64,000 nt of DNA, from positions 141,412,188 to 141,476,187 of the forward strand of contig NC_066580.1 in assembly GCF_024323335.1 (NCBI RefSeq), written 5' to 3'. The notes beneath the pieces are model-generated. The model saw only the letters and a program-made list of their open reading frames with translations, was not told where the DNA came from and searched no databases. Each line of letters opens with the position of its first letter. Positions within the stretch are counted from its first letter, which is position 1. The position numbers and the translations under genes are program-made. This document shows, piece by piece, positions 1 to 10,044 of the stretch. The stretch comes from Lathyrus oleraceus (lineage: Eukaryota; Streptophyta; Magnoliopsida; Fabales; Fabaceae).

Positions 1-302
1 TGATTGTATGAGATGTGGAACAATTACTCACACAAAACATCCATTTACCAAAAAAATAGCATTTTAGGAGGAGTCTCCAATTGAATTGGTGTCTCCTTTT
101 AAACCCTACACAGGGGCGCCAATTGGATTGGCTAGGGCACCTGCCCTAGCCAATCCAATTGGCGCCTCCATTCAATTTTTAAGAGGAGTCTCCAATTCAA
201 TTGGCGATCCTCCTAAAAGTGGGGTAGTTTGGGATTTTTTTTGAAACCAGGGGTATTTTGGAAATTTCCTTGAAAATATGGGTTATTTTCGTAAAAAATT
301 CG
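1..302. mobile_element. Terminal part of a third MULE (fragment)
   Basis: The stretch holds the GGCGCC and CCAATTGAATTGG type subterminal repeats that also occur near the ends of the two MULEs further right. It finishes in a tract (about 228-302) resembling, on the opposite strand, the outer end of MULE1 near 1380-1440: AT-rich, with repeated 'ttattttcgtaaaa'-like pieces. The first 60 bases resemble the region upstream of the small third ORF of MULE2 (about 20640-20700). I infer that the body of this element lies left of the window. No coding sequence is visible. The outer boundary near 302 is approximate. Confidence 0.45.
62..218. repeat. Nested foldback with a perfect 25-bp palindrome arm
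   Basis: Positions 115-139 and 142-166 are exact reverse complements, 25 bp each, separated by CC. Outside them, 62-101 and 180-218 form a second, imperfect inverted repeat of about 38 bp. The whole 157-bp block can fold into one long hairpin. It sits inside the presumed MULE end. Confidence 0.85.
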
Positions 303-968
303 ATTATTTTATGTTTTTTAATTCTGTCAAATCTATGAAAAAAAATACATGTAAAAACACATAATACACGCCAATCAATTAAGCCAATTTTGAAGAATTT
401 AAAACTTAATTATTATAATTGTTATAATTGTATGAATAGAATCAACATATCATTATGATAAACCTGAATCAAAATTACATTTAAAAACTTATGTCGTGAA
501 AAGTTGCTATAAACACTACAAACATATCATTATCACTACAGAAAGACATGCATTAAATTGTAGAAGTTTTTTTTTTATATTTAAAATCTCACATTAATCT
601 ATTTTAATTTTAAATTTTACATTCATATAGAAAGAATTAAGTCTTATCTCGTTATGTCTTTAAATTAAAAACCTCGTAAATGTAATCAAAATCAACATCA
701 ACATCAAATAAAATATTAATTATAATGAGTTTACATTATCTGTTCACAATTAGTTTAAATAAACAGTGTGCTACTATGCGGGTTGGGTTTATATTATGTG
801 GAGTCACATAGGGATGAGGTTGATGCTTTTTCCGTCTCGTAAAAAGTGTCTCATTTACATTTTTTGTGTCAAAATAGTTGTCCTTTTACAATATCGATGT
901 AACATTTATTATTATTTTCCCATTATTATACCCCTATTTATTAACTTTCACTTTATCCAACCATTCTT
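303..968. other. AT-rich sequence, no gene seen
   Basis: Strongly AT-biased sequence with short homopolymer runs. The one open frame (766-972) starts at GTG, has low-complexity composition and matches nothing I recognise. No RNA gene or transposon terminus is evident. Confidence 0.6.
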
Positions 969-1349
969 TTAACTACAATTAATAGGGATATGATTACTCA
1001 AGAATTTCAAATTCTGTTCTCGCATATTCTTCGTAAACCATCTTTCATTTAGATATTTCCAATCCTTTTTCTTGGTTTGGGAAGTCAAAAGTATCCTTGA
1101 CATCTCTTCATCTGGAGAAAATTCTTGATGTGAAAACACAGGATCCTGTTGGAATAGCAAAAAGAGTGGATCTGGGGGGTTCCAAATGAATTGGCTTATT
1201 TGAAAAAACCCTTGTTCGTTGGAAGATCTCACTCGTGTCTGGTTATTAGTTTTATCATCAAAATCAATATATCCAATCATTTTCTTAAAAACCCTAAATT
1301 GTTCAAATAAGACATTTTTTATGAGACAGAGAGAGTATAAAGTTTTCAA
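969..1349 (-). pseudogene. ycf2: Nuclear plastid DNA fragment: part of ycf2
   Basis: The minus-strand translation contains [20 protein letters not shown], then [21 protein letters not shown] and RWFTKN. These match the well-known near-C-terminal region of chloroplast Ycf2, a very large plastid protein of the FtsH/AAA type. Only about 125 codons of a gene that normally exceeds 2,000 codons are present, with several differences and a small gap, so this is a decayed nuclear copy (NUPT). No other plastid gene flanks it, and MULE1 starts immediately to the right. It is not expected to be expressed. The ends of the plastid segment could be some tens of bases inside these limits. Confidence 0.75.
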
Positions 1350-1374
1350 TTAAAAGTTGGGTTACATTACATGG

Positions 1375-1500
1375 GTCACGTGGGTTGTTTTTGTAAAATA
1401 ACCACTTTTTTCAATTTAAATACCAAAAAAACCAATTTTTCAAATTAATTACCAAAATAGCCACTTTTCCCTACTGATGCGCCAGTTGAACTGACACATT
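1375..1500 (+). repeat. Left terminal inverted repeat of MULE1
   Basis: Its inner end, CTACTGATGCGCCAGTTGAA, matches the reverse complement of the right end (TTACTGATACGCCAGTTGTA, about 11480-11500). Further out, both ends are AT-rich runs with repeated 'aaaataacc' or 'aaaataatc' words. Confidence 0.55.
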
Positions 1501-1689
1501 CAATAATTATTCAAAGGAGACGTCACTGAAGCTGGTGCATGCTTACAATGTCATTGCACTTAGGCGTCATTGGAGTTAGTGCATTCATGTGTAGTTGAGT
1601 GTGTGCGCCCTTGCATCTGACGCATGCATGTATGCTTGTGCCATGTGTGTGTGGCGTCTAGGGCATTGGTGCATGCATGCATGGGTTCA

Positions 1690-1699
1690 TATATAAATA
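1690..1699 (+). promoter_or_regulatory. TATA box of the MULE1 third ORF
   Basis: TATATAAATA lies 97 bp (from its end) before the ATG at 1796. The same TATAAATA at the same distance precedes the homologous ORF of MULE2 (20661-20668, minus), so spacing as well as sequence is conserved. Confidence 0.6.
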
Positions 1700-1795
1700 C
1701 CATGCGCATCTCCCATATTTTTTCAGACAACTTCTTATCCTCCTTCTACTTTCCTTCACTTTCCTCAATCTTCTTCAATTTTGTGTTCTTTAACC

Positions 1796-2088
1796 ATGTC
1801 TGAATACATTCACAAGAGAAATGTCGATTTAATATTTTCAGCAGTGCAACCTCTAATAAAGATTGACTTTGGAATATAGAATCGTTCGAAAGTCTTAATC
1901 GGACGTTGAACCGTTGGATAGATGGATAAATTGTAGAGGGTGAAATGATTAGAAGAATTCAATGGCTTGAGTCCACGTTCAACCAAAATGGAGAAGTGCG
2001 TGTATGGGTGGATATTAAGACCGACATAGACGTTCACAGGATGATGTATAATATGTTCACAATTATTTTGATGGTTGTAATCGCATAG
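1796..2088 (+). pseudogene. Third ORF of MULE1 (decayed small accessory protein)
   Basis: This is the decayed counterpart of the intact 97-aa ORF in MULE2 (20271-20564). Both begin MSxYIxKxN and end in ILMVVIA or VLMVVIA. The best-preserved block is STFNQ, GEVR, WVDIKTD followed by RMM. Here the length is 293 bp against 294, so there is a net 1-bp loss that shifts frame, plus internal stops (for example after IDFGI). It lies beyond the 3' end of the transposase and is read toward it. I recognise no domain. Confidence 0.6.
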
Positions 2089-2225
2089 TTATAGTAATGG
2101 TATTTTATTTATTGTAGTTTATTGTGTTATTGTTTATGTGTTGTTTGTGTGTTGAATGCGTTGTATTTGTTTGTGATGGTATTTCCTCACAAAGTTATCA
2201 TAAAGCAAAAGAGGTACAATTAAAA

Positions 2226-4044
2226 TTATCTTATTGTGCTTGTTCCAACACTGATACAATTAGTACGATTATGATCGGGCTGACGACATGAACTACATAA
2301 TCGAACAATTTTGTTCGCCGTATCCATTTCGGTTCGAATACGGGTGCTGTTTGGGCGGCCCTTTTTCTTTCTTCGCATTACTTCATTGTGCCAGAGAATG
2401 TCCCCTTGACATTCAGGTCGGTAATCCTCTTTTGCTACCACTGAAAAGCTAATTTTGTAAACATTGGACAGACTTATGACTTTGTAAACGTCGGATAGTA
2501 AGTAGAATGGATTTCGTCGAACCTTTGAACATGCCGCTATGACATGGGAGCAGGGAATACGAAAGGCTTGGAACTTTTCGTAGTTGCACCAACCTCTATA
2601 TAGTTCCACTCTATATTGTCCCATTGGCATGCCTTCATTGTGATCCATGGACTCAACAACACTGTACCAACCTTTAGTACGGTCAAACACCGTGACCACA
2701 TGTGTGTTAGCTTTGACAACTTCGTTTCTAATGAATTTCATTGAAGCATCATTGAACAACTGCCCAAATTGTAACACTGAACTCCATTTGGAACACCTGG
2801 TCTCAAACAGCGCCCATAGCCTGAAATATGTTGCTTGCACTAAAGTGACTATAGATAGGTTTCAGATGCCTTTGAGGATAGAGTTCATTGATTCCACAAG
2901 ATTTGTTGTCATGTGGCCCCAACGTTGACCGTTGTCGTATGCCCTAGTCCACTTCTCCAATGGAATACTGTTGATCCACCGTACTGCATATGCGTTTGAC
3001 AATATGATGTCTTCGCGGTAGTGTTTGAAAGAAGGTCATGTTAATGCATAACCTGCATTGACAACCTTCTTCCGTAACATTTTGTCTTTGATCTCCCACA
3101 TAAAGTTTTAAGTGATATGTCTAATGCAGTAGACATGTGTCGATGGAGGATCCTGCCAGTCATTATCAATGTTTTTATAGGTACTCACTATTGAAGGGTG
3201 TTGGTCCAAGATCAAACATAAGTTAGGTTGAGGAGCAACGTGCAATCAGAGATTTTTTAGGAAAAAACTTCATCCCTCAATAGTCTCCCTTTCAACTAGG
3301 GCAAAGGCGATTGGAAAAATGTTGATGTTTCCATCTTGTGCCACTGCCATCAATAACGTTCCTTTATATTTCTCGTGCAATCATGTTCCATCAATTTGTA
3401 TAATAGGTTTACAGAAATCAAAACCTTTGATGCATGGTTGATACGCCCAGAAGAGCCGGTGGAATATTCCATTTCCAATAGCACAAGTCCCGTATGGGGT
3501 ATACGCCATCAACGTTTCCAAATTGACAATAGTCCCTGGAGCATACTGTTTAAGAGCCACAAACTATTTTGGAAGTTGTTTGTAAGACTCCTCCCAATTG
3601 ACATACACTTTTTCAACCTCCTTTGTCCTAGTTATCCAAGCCTTCCTGTATGATGGAGTATAGTTGTATTGTGTTACAATATGCGAGATTATTGTATTCA
3701 CCTTTAACGATGGATTGTCTCTAATGACAGACAAAATTTCATTCCATATTAACTGATAGCTAAGTTTACGATGGTCTTGCATTGGGTTCGTGAGCATGCA
3801 TGTGTGAATTGGACCCATGAAACCAATCTCCCAAGAATCATTCCTCTTCCGGTAAGAAGCTGACAGCCAGAAAAGGCAACGCTCATTTCGATAATAAATC
3901 TTATACCTCATTGCATTATTTCAATCAACTATGTAATCAGCTGATAATTTCATGTGATACTTTTTAATAACTTTTACACAGTCTTCTTTTGTGCGAAATA
4001 TGTCTCATTCTTTAAATGATCCTTGAATTTATACATAAGGATTG
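2226..4044 (-). pseudogene. MULE1 MuDR-type transposase, catalytic and C-terminal part
   Basis: MuDR/MURA transposases cut and join element ends with a DDE catalytic core. Read right to left, this part has the MuDR N-terminal domain (about 3564-3911: SYRKRNDSWEIG, HTCMLTNPMQDHRKL), the first Asp in QIDGT (about 3395), a second Asp in LILDQH, the CIRH pair, the Glu in NLVESMNS, a SWIM zinc finger (about 2520-2590) and a terminal CCHC knuckle (CSSCRQPDHNRTNC). The SWIM finger has lost its second Cys (CNY instead of CNC). At least eight in-frame stops and several frameshifts make it inactive. The N-terminal segment is at 9819-10037, beyond the inserted LTR element. Confidence 0.85.
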
Positions 4045-4049
4045 TAAAA
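4045..4049. repeat. Target site duplication TAAAA (left copy)
   Basis: Direct 5-bp copy of 9814-9818, flanking the gag-only LTR element inside the MULE1 transposase. Confidence 0.85.
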
Positions 4050-4811
4050 TGTAACACCCCTTTTTCTACCCCAAATCATTACCATATAATCAGAGTAAAT
4101 AAGCACGCATATAAAGAAAAGGGCGTCACATCGACGTTTTCGAAACTTAAAACTTTCATAAAACCAACAATACACCTGGTCATTCAAATAACACATTTCA
4201 CTCATCATGAATATTCAAGCAATATGCGTTCGCAGCGGAAAATAAAGAATATTCATGTATTTCATAAGATGATCCATGTCCCATACCATGATCAAATAAA
4301 ATAAAACAATTAATGACATAAAGCATATCCAAATAAGATACGAGTTCAATACCACTAATCTACCCAGTGTTACATGACCAGAGCATTGACTCATTACCTA
4401 ATTTCAAACTAAATACGGGAGCTCTCCAGCTATTCTTGAGCGAGCTACCGTCCACCTACTCCAGCAATACTACTCTGTAGTATCTGCACGATACCCATGT
4501 AAAGGTAACATTCAAACAGAAAGGGTGAGAATTCAAAATCATTATGAATATAGCATAATAAGGCACAATGAATTAAAACACAATTTAAGAATTCATCACA
4601 CTTGGTATAATCACGTCAAACACATATTTCAAACGTACATCACATCCACATCAATACATGCATCCAATGATCACATAACTATAGACGACTCAATGCAAGA
4701 CAATGTGACTCTATGCATGTGGTACCACAATGTGAACTCAAAGTTTCACCGCTTTCCGATTCAATATCTAGAATCCAAACCACGCTTCCGATCCGGACAA
4801 GACCAAAGCCC

Positions 4812-5056
4812 TACGTCTGTTTCCAATGAAGGATCACCGCTTAATACTACGCCTAATCCCAATTAAGGATTAACGTCTGCTACGTCTGTTTCCAATGAAG
4901 GATCACCGCTTAAATACTACGCCTAATCCCAATTAAGGATTAACATCTGCTACGTCTGTTTCCAATTAAGGATCACCGCTTAATACTACGCCTAATCCCA
5001 ATTAAGGATTAACGTCTGCTACGTCTGTTTCCAATTAAGGATCACCGCTTAACCAC
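4812..5056. repeat. About 70-bp tandem array in LTR
   Basis: The unit starts TACGTCTGTTTCCAAT and contains GGATCACCGCTTAA, ACTACGCCTAATCCC and AATTAAGGATTAACGTCTGC. About three and a half copies. The same array is in the other LTR at about 8354-8597, so it predates this insertion. Confidence 0.9.
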
Positions 5057-5380
5057 TTCCACAATGAAGTCAACCATGCTATGAATGAATGCACACATAC
5101 CAACACATATGCAATTAAGACCCCTTTTTATACCGTCTTAACATCCCACATATCACCATGAATCACAATTGGTACATATACACATTCATCACAACACATC
5201 AATTACGATTACATATACACATCCATAACCATAAATCATTCACAATCCAATAATGGCATACATACACATTCATATAATATATTATTCACCAATATAGGCC
5301 AATCATCAAACATGTACACATAAATTTCATTCTAAAACGCATACAACAATTAAATATCAATTTTTCACTTTTCAAACAGT

Positions 5381-5570
5381 GTTAACCGGTTAACGCCCTG
5401 GGTTAATCGGTTAACGCAAAACAGAATGCACTTCTTGGCAAATTTTAACAGTGTTAACCGGTTAACGCCCTGGGTTAACCGGTTAACGCAAGACAGAATG
5501 CAATTTTTCAATATTATAACAGTGTTAACCGGTTAACGCCCTGGGTTAACCGGTTAACGCAAAACAGAAA
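5381..5570. repeat. Palindromic GTTAACCGGTTAAC array in LTR
   Basis: Three units of about 70 bp, each with two copies of the 14-bp palindrome GTTAACCGGTTAAC (one altered to GTTAATCGGTTAAC) spaced by GCCCTGG. The other LTR holds the same array at 8919-9110. Confidence 0.9.
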
Positions 5571-6274
5571 GCTGTTCCTGCGCTAACAACGAAACAAAAT
5601 GCAAATTTTTCCGCGTTTTTCATCGTTGGAGGACTTCCGGACCTCCGATTTTGATTCCGTAAAAAGCTACACGTTCAGAAAATTATGACTCATCCAATTA
5701 TATATTCATTCACAGTTTTAGCATAATTTAATTATCACAATTCAAGAGTATTTATCAAACCTAATAATTCCAAAACCATGCCAATTAAGGATTTCAACCT
5801 AAAACATGTTCCTACCCATTGACCCAATCATACTAACCCATAATAATAAGGATTTTCCCCCTTACCTTGTAAATCTGATGAAACCCTGACTCCTCTTTAC
5901 TTTTCCTCTCCTCTTTCTCTATTGCCTTTAGTGCTCAAGTGAATTCTAATTCTCACTTCCTTCACTCTTACTATTTATAATAGTATTCTAGTTGGGCTTA
6001 ACTCATCTAATTTAATCACTAGGCCCAGTAATACCTAATATTTAAATACCTCTATTTAAATTTAAATAATTAACCACTCACTATGCAACCAAGTTAATTA
6101 ATAATTATTTAATTATATCTCATATCAACTAAATAATTAATTACCACACTAATTAAATTAATTGATCCATTATTATACTACCTCACTACCGCTTAATTAC
6201 TTAACACTCCAAATAATTAAATATAATATAATAATAATAATAATAATTAAATACTAAAAAAATGGGTTGTTACA

Positions 6275-6290
6275 ACTCTCCCCCACTTAA
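6275..6290 (-). other. Polypurine tract of the gag-only element
   Basis: Minus-strand TTAAGTGGGGGAGAGT abuts the 3' LTR directly. It primes plus-strand DNA synthesis in reverse transcription. It overlaps the stop codon of the pol-tail remnant. Confidence 0.85.
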
Positions 6291-6420
6291 AAGATTTTCG
6301 TCCTCGAAAATTCCTCAAACGAACAACTTTTGATACGATTCCCTCATCTTATCCTCGAGTTCCCAAGTAATATTTCCATGCACCGGTATCTCCAATGGCA
6401 ATCAAGGTGTACTCTTAATA
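6287..6420 (-). pseudogene. Pol C-terminal (chromodomain tail) remnant
   Basis: The minus strand encodes ITWELEDKMRESYQ, KLFEEFSRTKIF and a stop. This resembles the typical end of chromovirus pol just after the chromodomain (xxxTWELExxMRExxP). Everything between the end of gag and this tail is missing, so the deletion removed protease through most of integrase. The frame is open but without its domain. Confidence 0.65.
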
Positions 6421-6422
6421 AA

Positions 6423-7484
6423 TCACATACCTTGGATTCGTCCATCATCGGTAGTGGTCTCCGCACCAGACAATGCAAACACCTTTCCCTTCACTTGCTC
6501 CTTCTTCGGCTTATCACATTGCGAACTAATGTGACCTTTCTTACCACAGTTGAAACAAGCCACGCTCGAACCAACCCTACACTGGTTTGCTCTGTGACCC
6601 ACCCTGCCATAATTGAAACACCTCACAGGATCTCTACTACAATCAACAACACGATGACCTTCAACGCCACAGTTGAAACACGTAAGTGGAGTAGAAGATT
6701 CTCCCCCACTTGGCTTCTTGCCAAAACCGGATTGTTTCCTCTTGTCATCATACTGTTTCCCACGATCCTGGTCTTTCTCCTTCAAACTCTTGTAGACAGA
6801 AGCACTCTCCCTACTATCCTCATCATAAATCCGACTCTTGTTAACCAACTCTGTAAAACGAGTAATCTGTTGGTAACCAATGGCCTTCTTGATATCATGT
6901 CTCAAGCCATTCACAAACTTCAAACATTTAGATCTCTCAGCATTAGCAGTATTATAATGAGGACAATACTTGATAAGCTCCTGAAATCTAGCAGCATAAT
7001 CAGCAACGGTACCATTTCCTTGCTTCAATTCGAGGAACTCCACCTCTTTCTTCCCACGACAATCTTCTGGGAAATAGTTCTCCAATAAGGTATCACGGAA
7101 AAGAGTCCAAGTAACTTCAATGTTGTCTTCTTCGAACCTCTGAAGAGTGTTATTCCACCAATCTTCAGCTTCCTTCTCAAGCATATGGGTACCAAACTGC
7201 ACTTTCTGAGCATCCGTACAGTTCATGACTCTGAAGATCTTCTCAATTGCTTTCAGCCAAGCTTGAGCTTTCTCAGGTGCATACTCGCCCTCAAAGATAG
7301 GAGGATTGTTCCGCTGGAATCTCCCCAAAGCACGGAACTCATCATCATCTCCCTTATGGTTATCGGCATTCGCGTTCGCTTGATGGGCATTTGCTTGATG
7401 GATCTGACCCATGGATTCCGCCAGCATCCTCAGCGCCTCAGCAATGGCATCGTCATTCCTGCCTGCCACCATTGTCCTGAACAA
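6423..7484 (-). CDS. gag: Retrotransposon Gag (intact, chromovirus type)
   Basis: The structural protein forms virus-like particles and binds element RNA. The 353-aa frame is open. Residues about 1-40 are the N-terminal MVAGRNDDAIAEALRML-type segment. Residues 60-215 are the retrotrans_gag fold (QAWLKAIEKIF, WTLFRDTLLENYFPED, KQGNGTVADYAARFQELIKY). Three zinc knuckles lie between about residues 270 and 325: CFNCGVEGHRVVDC, CFNYGRVGHRANQC (second Cys replaced by Tyr) and CFNCGKKGHISSQC. The frame ends at GAETTTDDGRIQG, just where protease would begin in related elements. The LTR promoter would drive it. The start is the first Met upstream of conserved sequence; the Met at about residue 6 is also possible. 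Confidence 0.9.
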   Translation of the reverse strand: MFRTMVAGRNDDAIAEALRMLAESMGQIHQANAHQANANADNHKGDDDEFRALGRFQRNNPPIFEGEYAPEKAQAWLKAIEKIFRVMNCTDAQKVQFGTHMLEKEAEDWWNNTLQRFEEDNIEVTWTLFRDTLLENYFPEDCRGKKEVEFLELKQGNGTVADYAARFQELIKYCPHYNTANAERSKCLKFVNGLRHDIKKAIGYQQITRFTELVNKSRIYDEDSRESASVYKSLKEKDQDRGKQYDDKRKQSGFGKKPSGGESSTPLTCFNCGVEGHRVVDCSRDPVRCFNYGRVGHRANQCRVGSSVACFNCGKKGHISSQCDKPKKEQVKGKVFALSGAETTTDDGRIQGM

Positions 7485-7575
7485 CTCGAAACATCAAAGA
7501 AACAGTATCGATCGTGTCAGATACACAGATCAACTACCACGGAAACCTACTACTATTGACCAACTGGTCGACCAT

Positions 7576-7587
7576 GCTCTAATACCA
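7576..7587 (-). other. Primer binding site (initiator Met tRNA type)
   Basis: Minus-strand TGGTATTAGAGC lies 4 nt from the 5' LTR. It differs at one base from TGGTATCAGAGC, the site complementary to the 3' end of plant initiator tRNA-Met. Confidence 0.85.
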
Positions 7588-7591
7588 CTAA

Positions 7592-9813
7592 TGTAACACC
7601 CCTTTTTCTACCCCAAATCATTATCATATAATCAGAGTAAATAAGCACGCATATAAAGAAAAGGGCGTCACATCGACGTTTTCGAAACTTAAAACTTTCA
7701 AAAAACCAACAATACACCTGGTCATTCAAATAACACATTTCACTCATCATGAATATTCAAGCAATATGCGTTCACAGCGGAAAATAAAGAATATTCATGT
7801 ATTTCATAAGATGATCCATGTCCCATACCATGATCAAATAAAATAAAACAATTAATGACATAAAGCATATCCAAACAAGATACGAGTTCAATACCACTAA
7901 TCTACCCAGTGTTACATGACCAGAGCATTGACTCATTACCTAATTTCAAACTAAATATGGGAACTCTCCAGCTATTCTTGAGCGAGCTACCGTCCACCTA
8001 CTCCAGCAATACTACTCTGTAGTATCTGCACGATACCCATGTAAAGGTAACATTCAAACAGAAAGGATGAGAATTCAAAATCATTATGAATATAGCATAA
8101 TAAGGCACAATGAATTAAAACACAATTTAAGAATTCATCACACTTGGTATAATCACGTCAAACACATATTTCAAACGTACATCACATCCACATCAATACA
8201 TGCATCCAATGATCACATAACTATAGACGACTCAATGCAAGACAATGTGACTCTATGCATGTGGTACCGCAATGTGAACTCAAAGTTTCACCGCTTTCCG
8301 ATTCAATATCTAGAATCCAAACCACACTTCCGATCCGGACAAGACCAAAGCCCTACGTCTGTTTCCAATGAAGGATCACCGCTTAATACTACGCCTAATC
8401 CCAATTAAGGATTAACGTCTGCTACGTCTGTTTCCAATGAAGGATCACCGCTTAAATACTACGCCTAATCCCAATTAAGGATTAACGTCTGCTACGTCTG
8501 TTTCCAATTAAGGATCACCGCTTAATACTACGCCTAATCCCAATTAAGGATTAACGTCTGCTACGTCTGTTTCCAATTAAGGATCACCGCTTAACCACTT
8601 CCACAATGAAGTCAACCATGCTATGAATGAATGCACACATACCAACACATATGCAATTAAGACCCCTTTTTATACCGTCTTAACATCCCACATATCACCA
8701 TGACTCACAATTGGTACATATACACATTCATCACAACACATCAATTACGATTACATATACACATCCATAACCATAAATCATTCACAATCCAATAATGGCA
8801 TACATACACATTCATATAATATATTATTCACCAATATAGGCCAATCATCAAACATGTACACATAAATTTCATTCTAAAACGCACACAAGAATTAAATATC
8901 AATTTTTCACTTTTCAAACAGTGTTAACCGGTTAACGCCCTGGGTTAATCGGTTAACGCAAAACAGAATGTACTTCTTGGCAAATTTTAACAGTGTTAAC
9001 CGGTTAATGCCCTGGGTTAACCGGTTAACGCAAGACAGAATGCAATTTTTCAATATTATAACAGTGTTAACCGGTTAACGCCCTGGGTTAACCGGTTAAC
9101 GCAAAACAGAAAGTTGTTCCTGCGCTAACAATGAAACAGAATGCAGATTTCTCCGTGTTTTTCATCGTTGGAGGACTTCCGGACCTCCGATTTCGATTCC
9201 GTAAAAAGCTACACGTTCAGAAAATTATGAATCATCCAATTATATATTCATTCACAGTTTTAGCATAATTTAATTATCACAATTCAAGAGTATTTATCAA
9301 ACCTAATAATTCCAAAATCATGCCAATTAAGGATTTCAACCTAAAACATGTTCCTACCCATTGACCCAATCATACTAACCCATAATAATAAGGATTTCCC
9401 CCCTTACCTTGTAAATCTGATGAAACCCTGACTCCTCTTTACTTTTCCTCTCCTCTTTCTCTATTGCCTTTAGTGCTCAAGTGAATTCTAATTCTCACTT
9501 CCTTCACTCTTACTATTTATAATAGTATTCTAGTTGGGCTTAACTCATCTAATTTAATCACTAGGCCCAATAATACCTAATATTTAAATACCTCTATTTA
9601 AATTTAAATAATTAACCACTCACTATGCAACCAAGTTAATTAATAATTATTTAATTATATCTCATATCAACTAAATAATTAATTACCACACTAATTAAAT
9701 TAATTGATCCATTATTATACTACCTCACTACCGCTTAATTACTTAACACTCCAAATAATTAAATATAATATAATAATAATAATAATTAAATACTAAAAAA
9801 ATGGGTTGTTACA
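7592..9813 (-). repeat. 5' LTR of the gag-only element
   Basis: 2,222 bp, nearly identical to 4050-6274, including both internal arrays (about 8354-8597 and 8919-9110). Confidence 0.9.
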
Positions 9814-9818
9814 TAAAA
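9814..9818. repeat. Target site duplication TAAAA (right copy)
   Basis: Matches 4045-4049 exactly. Confidence 0.85.
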
Positions 9819-10037
9819 TATATCTGATGAAGGCTCATCGACACCCAAATTCAAGCTTGTCATGTGTTGAGGTGGACAATATACATGACTAGTTAATAAT
9901 GGCTCCTCTTCTTCTTCATCATTCACCATTGAATCAACCAATAACTTGACTTCTTCTTCCTCATTAACAACATTGACTTCAGCTTGTTCGTCGTCATTAG
10001 CTTCACAAAACACCCGTGACTGATCAATGAAACACAC
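9819..10037 (-). pseudogene. MULE1 transposase, N-terminal fragment
   Basis: The fragment reads VFCEANDDEQAEVNV, an acidic run, SMVNDEEEEEPLL, then HVYCPPQHMTSLNLG. It is colinear with residues of the MULE2 transposase near 18080-18280. Joined across the LTR insertion it continues into the 'YNPYV' block at 4044, as in MULE2. Its 5' side stops abruptly at about 10040, where sequence jumps into the middle of the PMD gene, marking the central deletion of MULE1. Confidence 0.8.
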
Positions 10038-10044
10038 TGTAGTA

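Larger units (their letters stand above)
4050..6274 (-). repeat. 3' LTR of the gag-only element
   Basis: 2,225 bp, TG...CA ends. It contains two internal arrays: about 70-bp units at 4812-5056 and GTTAACCGGTTAAC units at 5381-5570. A (TAA)n stretch near 6230-6246 is 3 bp longer than in the other LTR. Confidence 0.9.
4050..9813 (-). mobile_element. Gag-only chromovirus-derived LTR element (TR-GAG type)
   Basis: Two long terminal repeats (4050-6274 and 7592-9813) begin TGTAACACCC and end GGGTTGTTACA. They flank a 1,317-bp interior holding a gag ORF and the extreme tail of pol. The TSD is TAAAA (4045-4049 and 9814-9818). Orientation is minus: the primer site is beside the right LTR and the purine tract beside the left. 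Protease, reverse transcriptase, RNase H and integrase are absent, so movement must rely on proteins from a full-length relative. Gag and pol-tail sequence suggest the Tekay lineage of chromoviruses. The LTRs differ at about 26 sites by eye (near 1.2%), mostly C/T or G/A, so insertion is fairly recent. Confidence 0.88.

Noticed and set aside
1336..1344. 9-bp target duplication for MULE1 (tataaagtt with tataaagtc at 11580)
   Set aside because: One mismatch and the element ends are not sharply defined; AT-rich words of this kind recur by chance.
4525..4866. 113-codon frame repeated at 8067-8408
   Set aside because: Both lie in the LTR copies; composition is low-complexity and the frame runs into the 70-bp tandem array. 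No protein features.
6330..7088. Long plus-strand open frame (252 codons) inside the gag-only element
   Set aside because: It is the antisense shadow of the gag ORF on the minus strand, whose zinc knuckles and gag fold are unmistakable.
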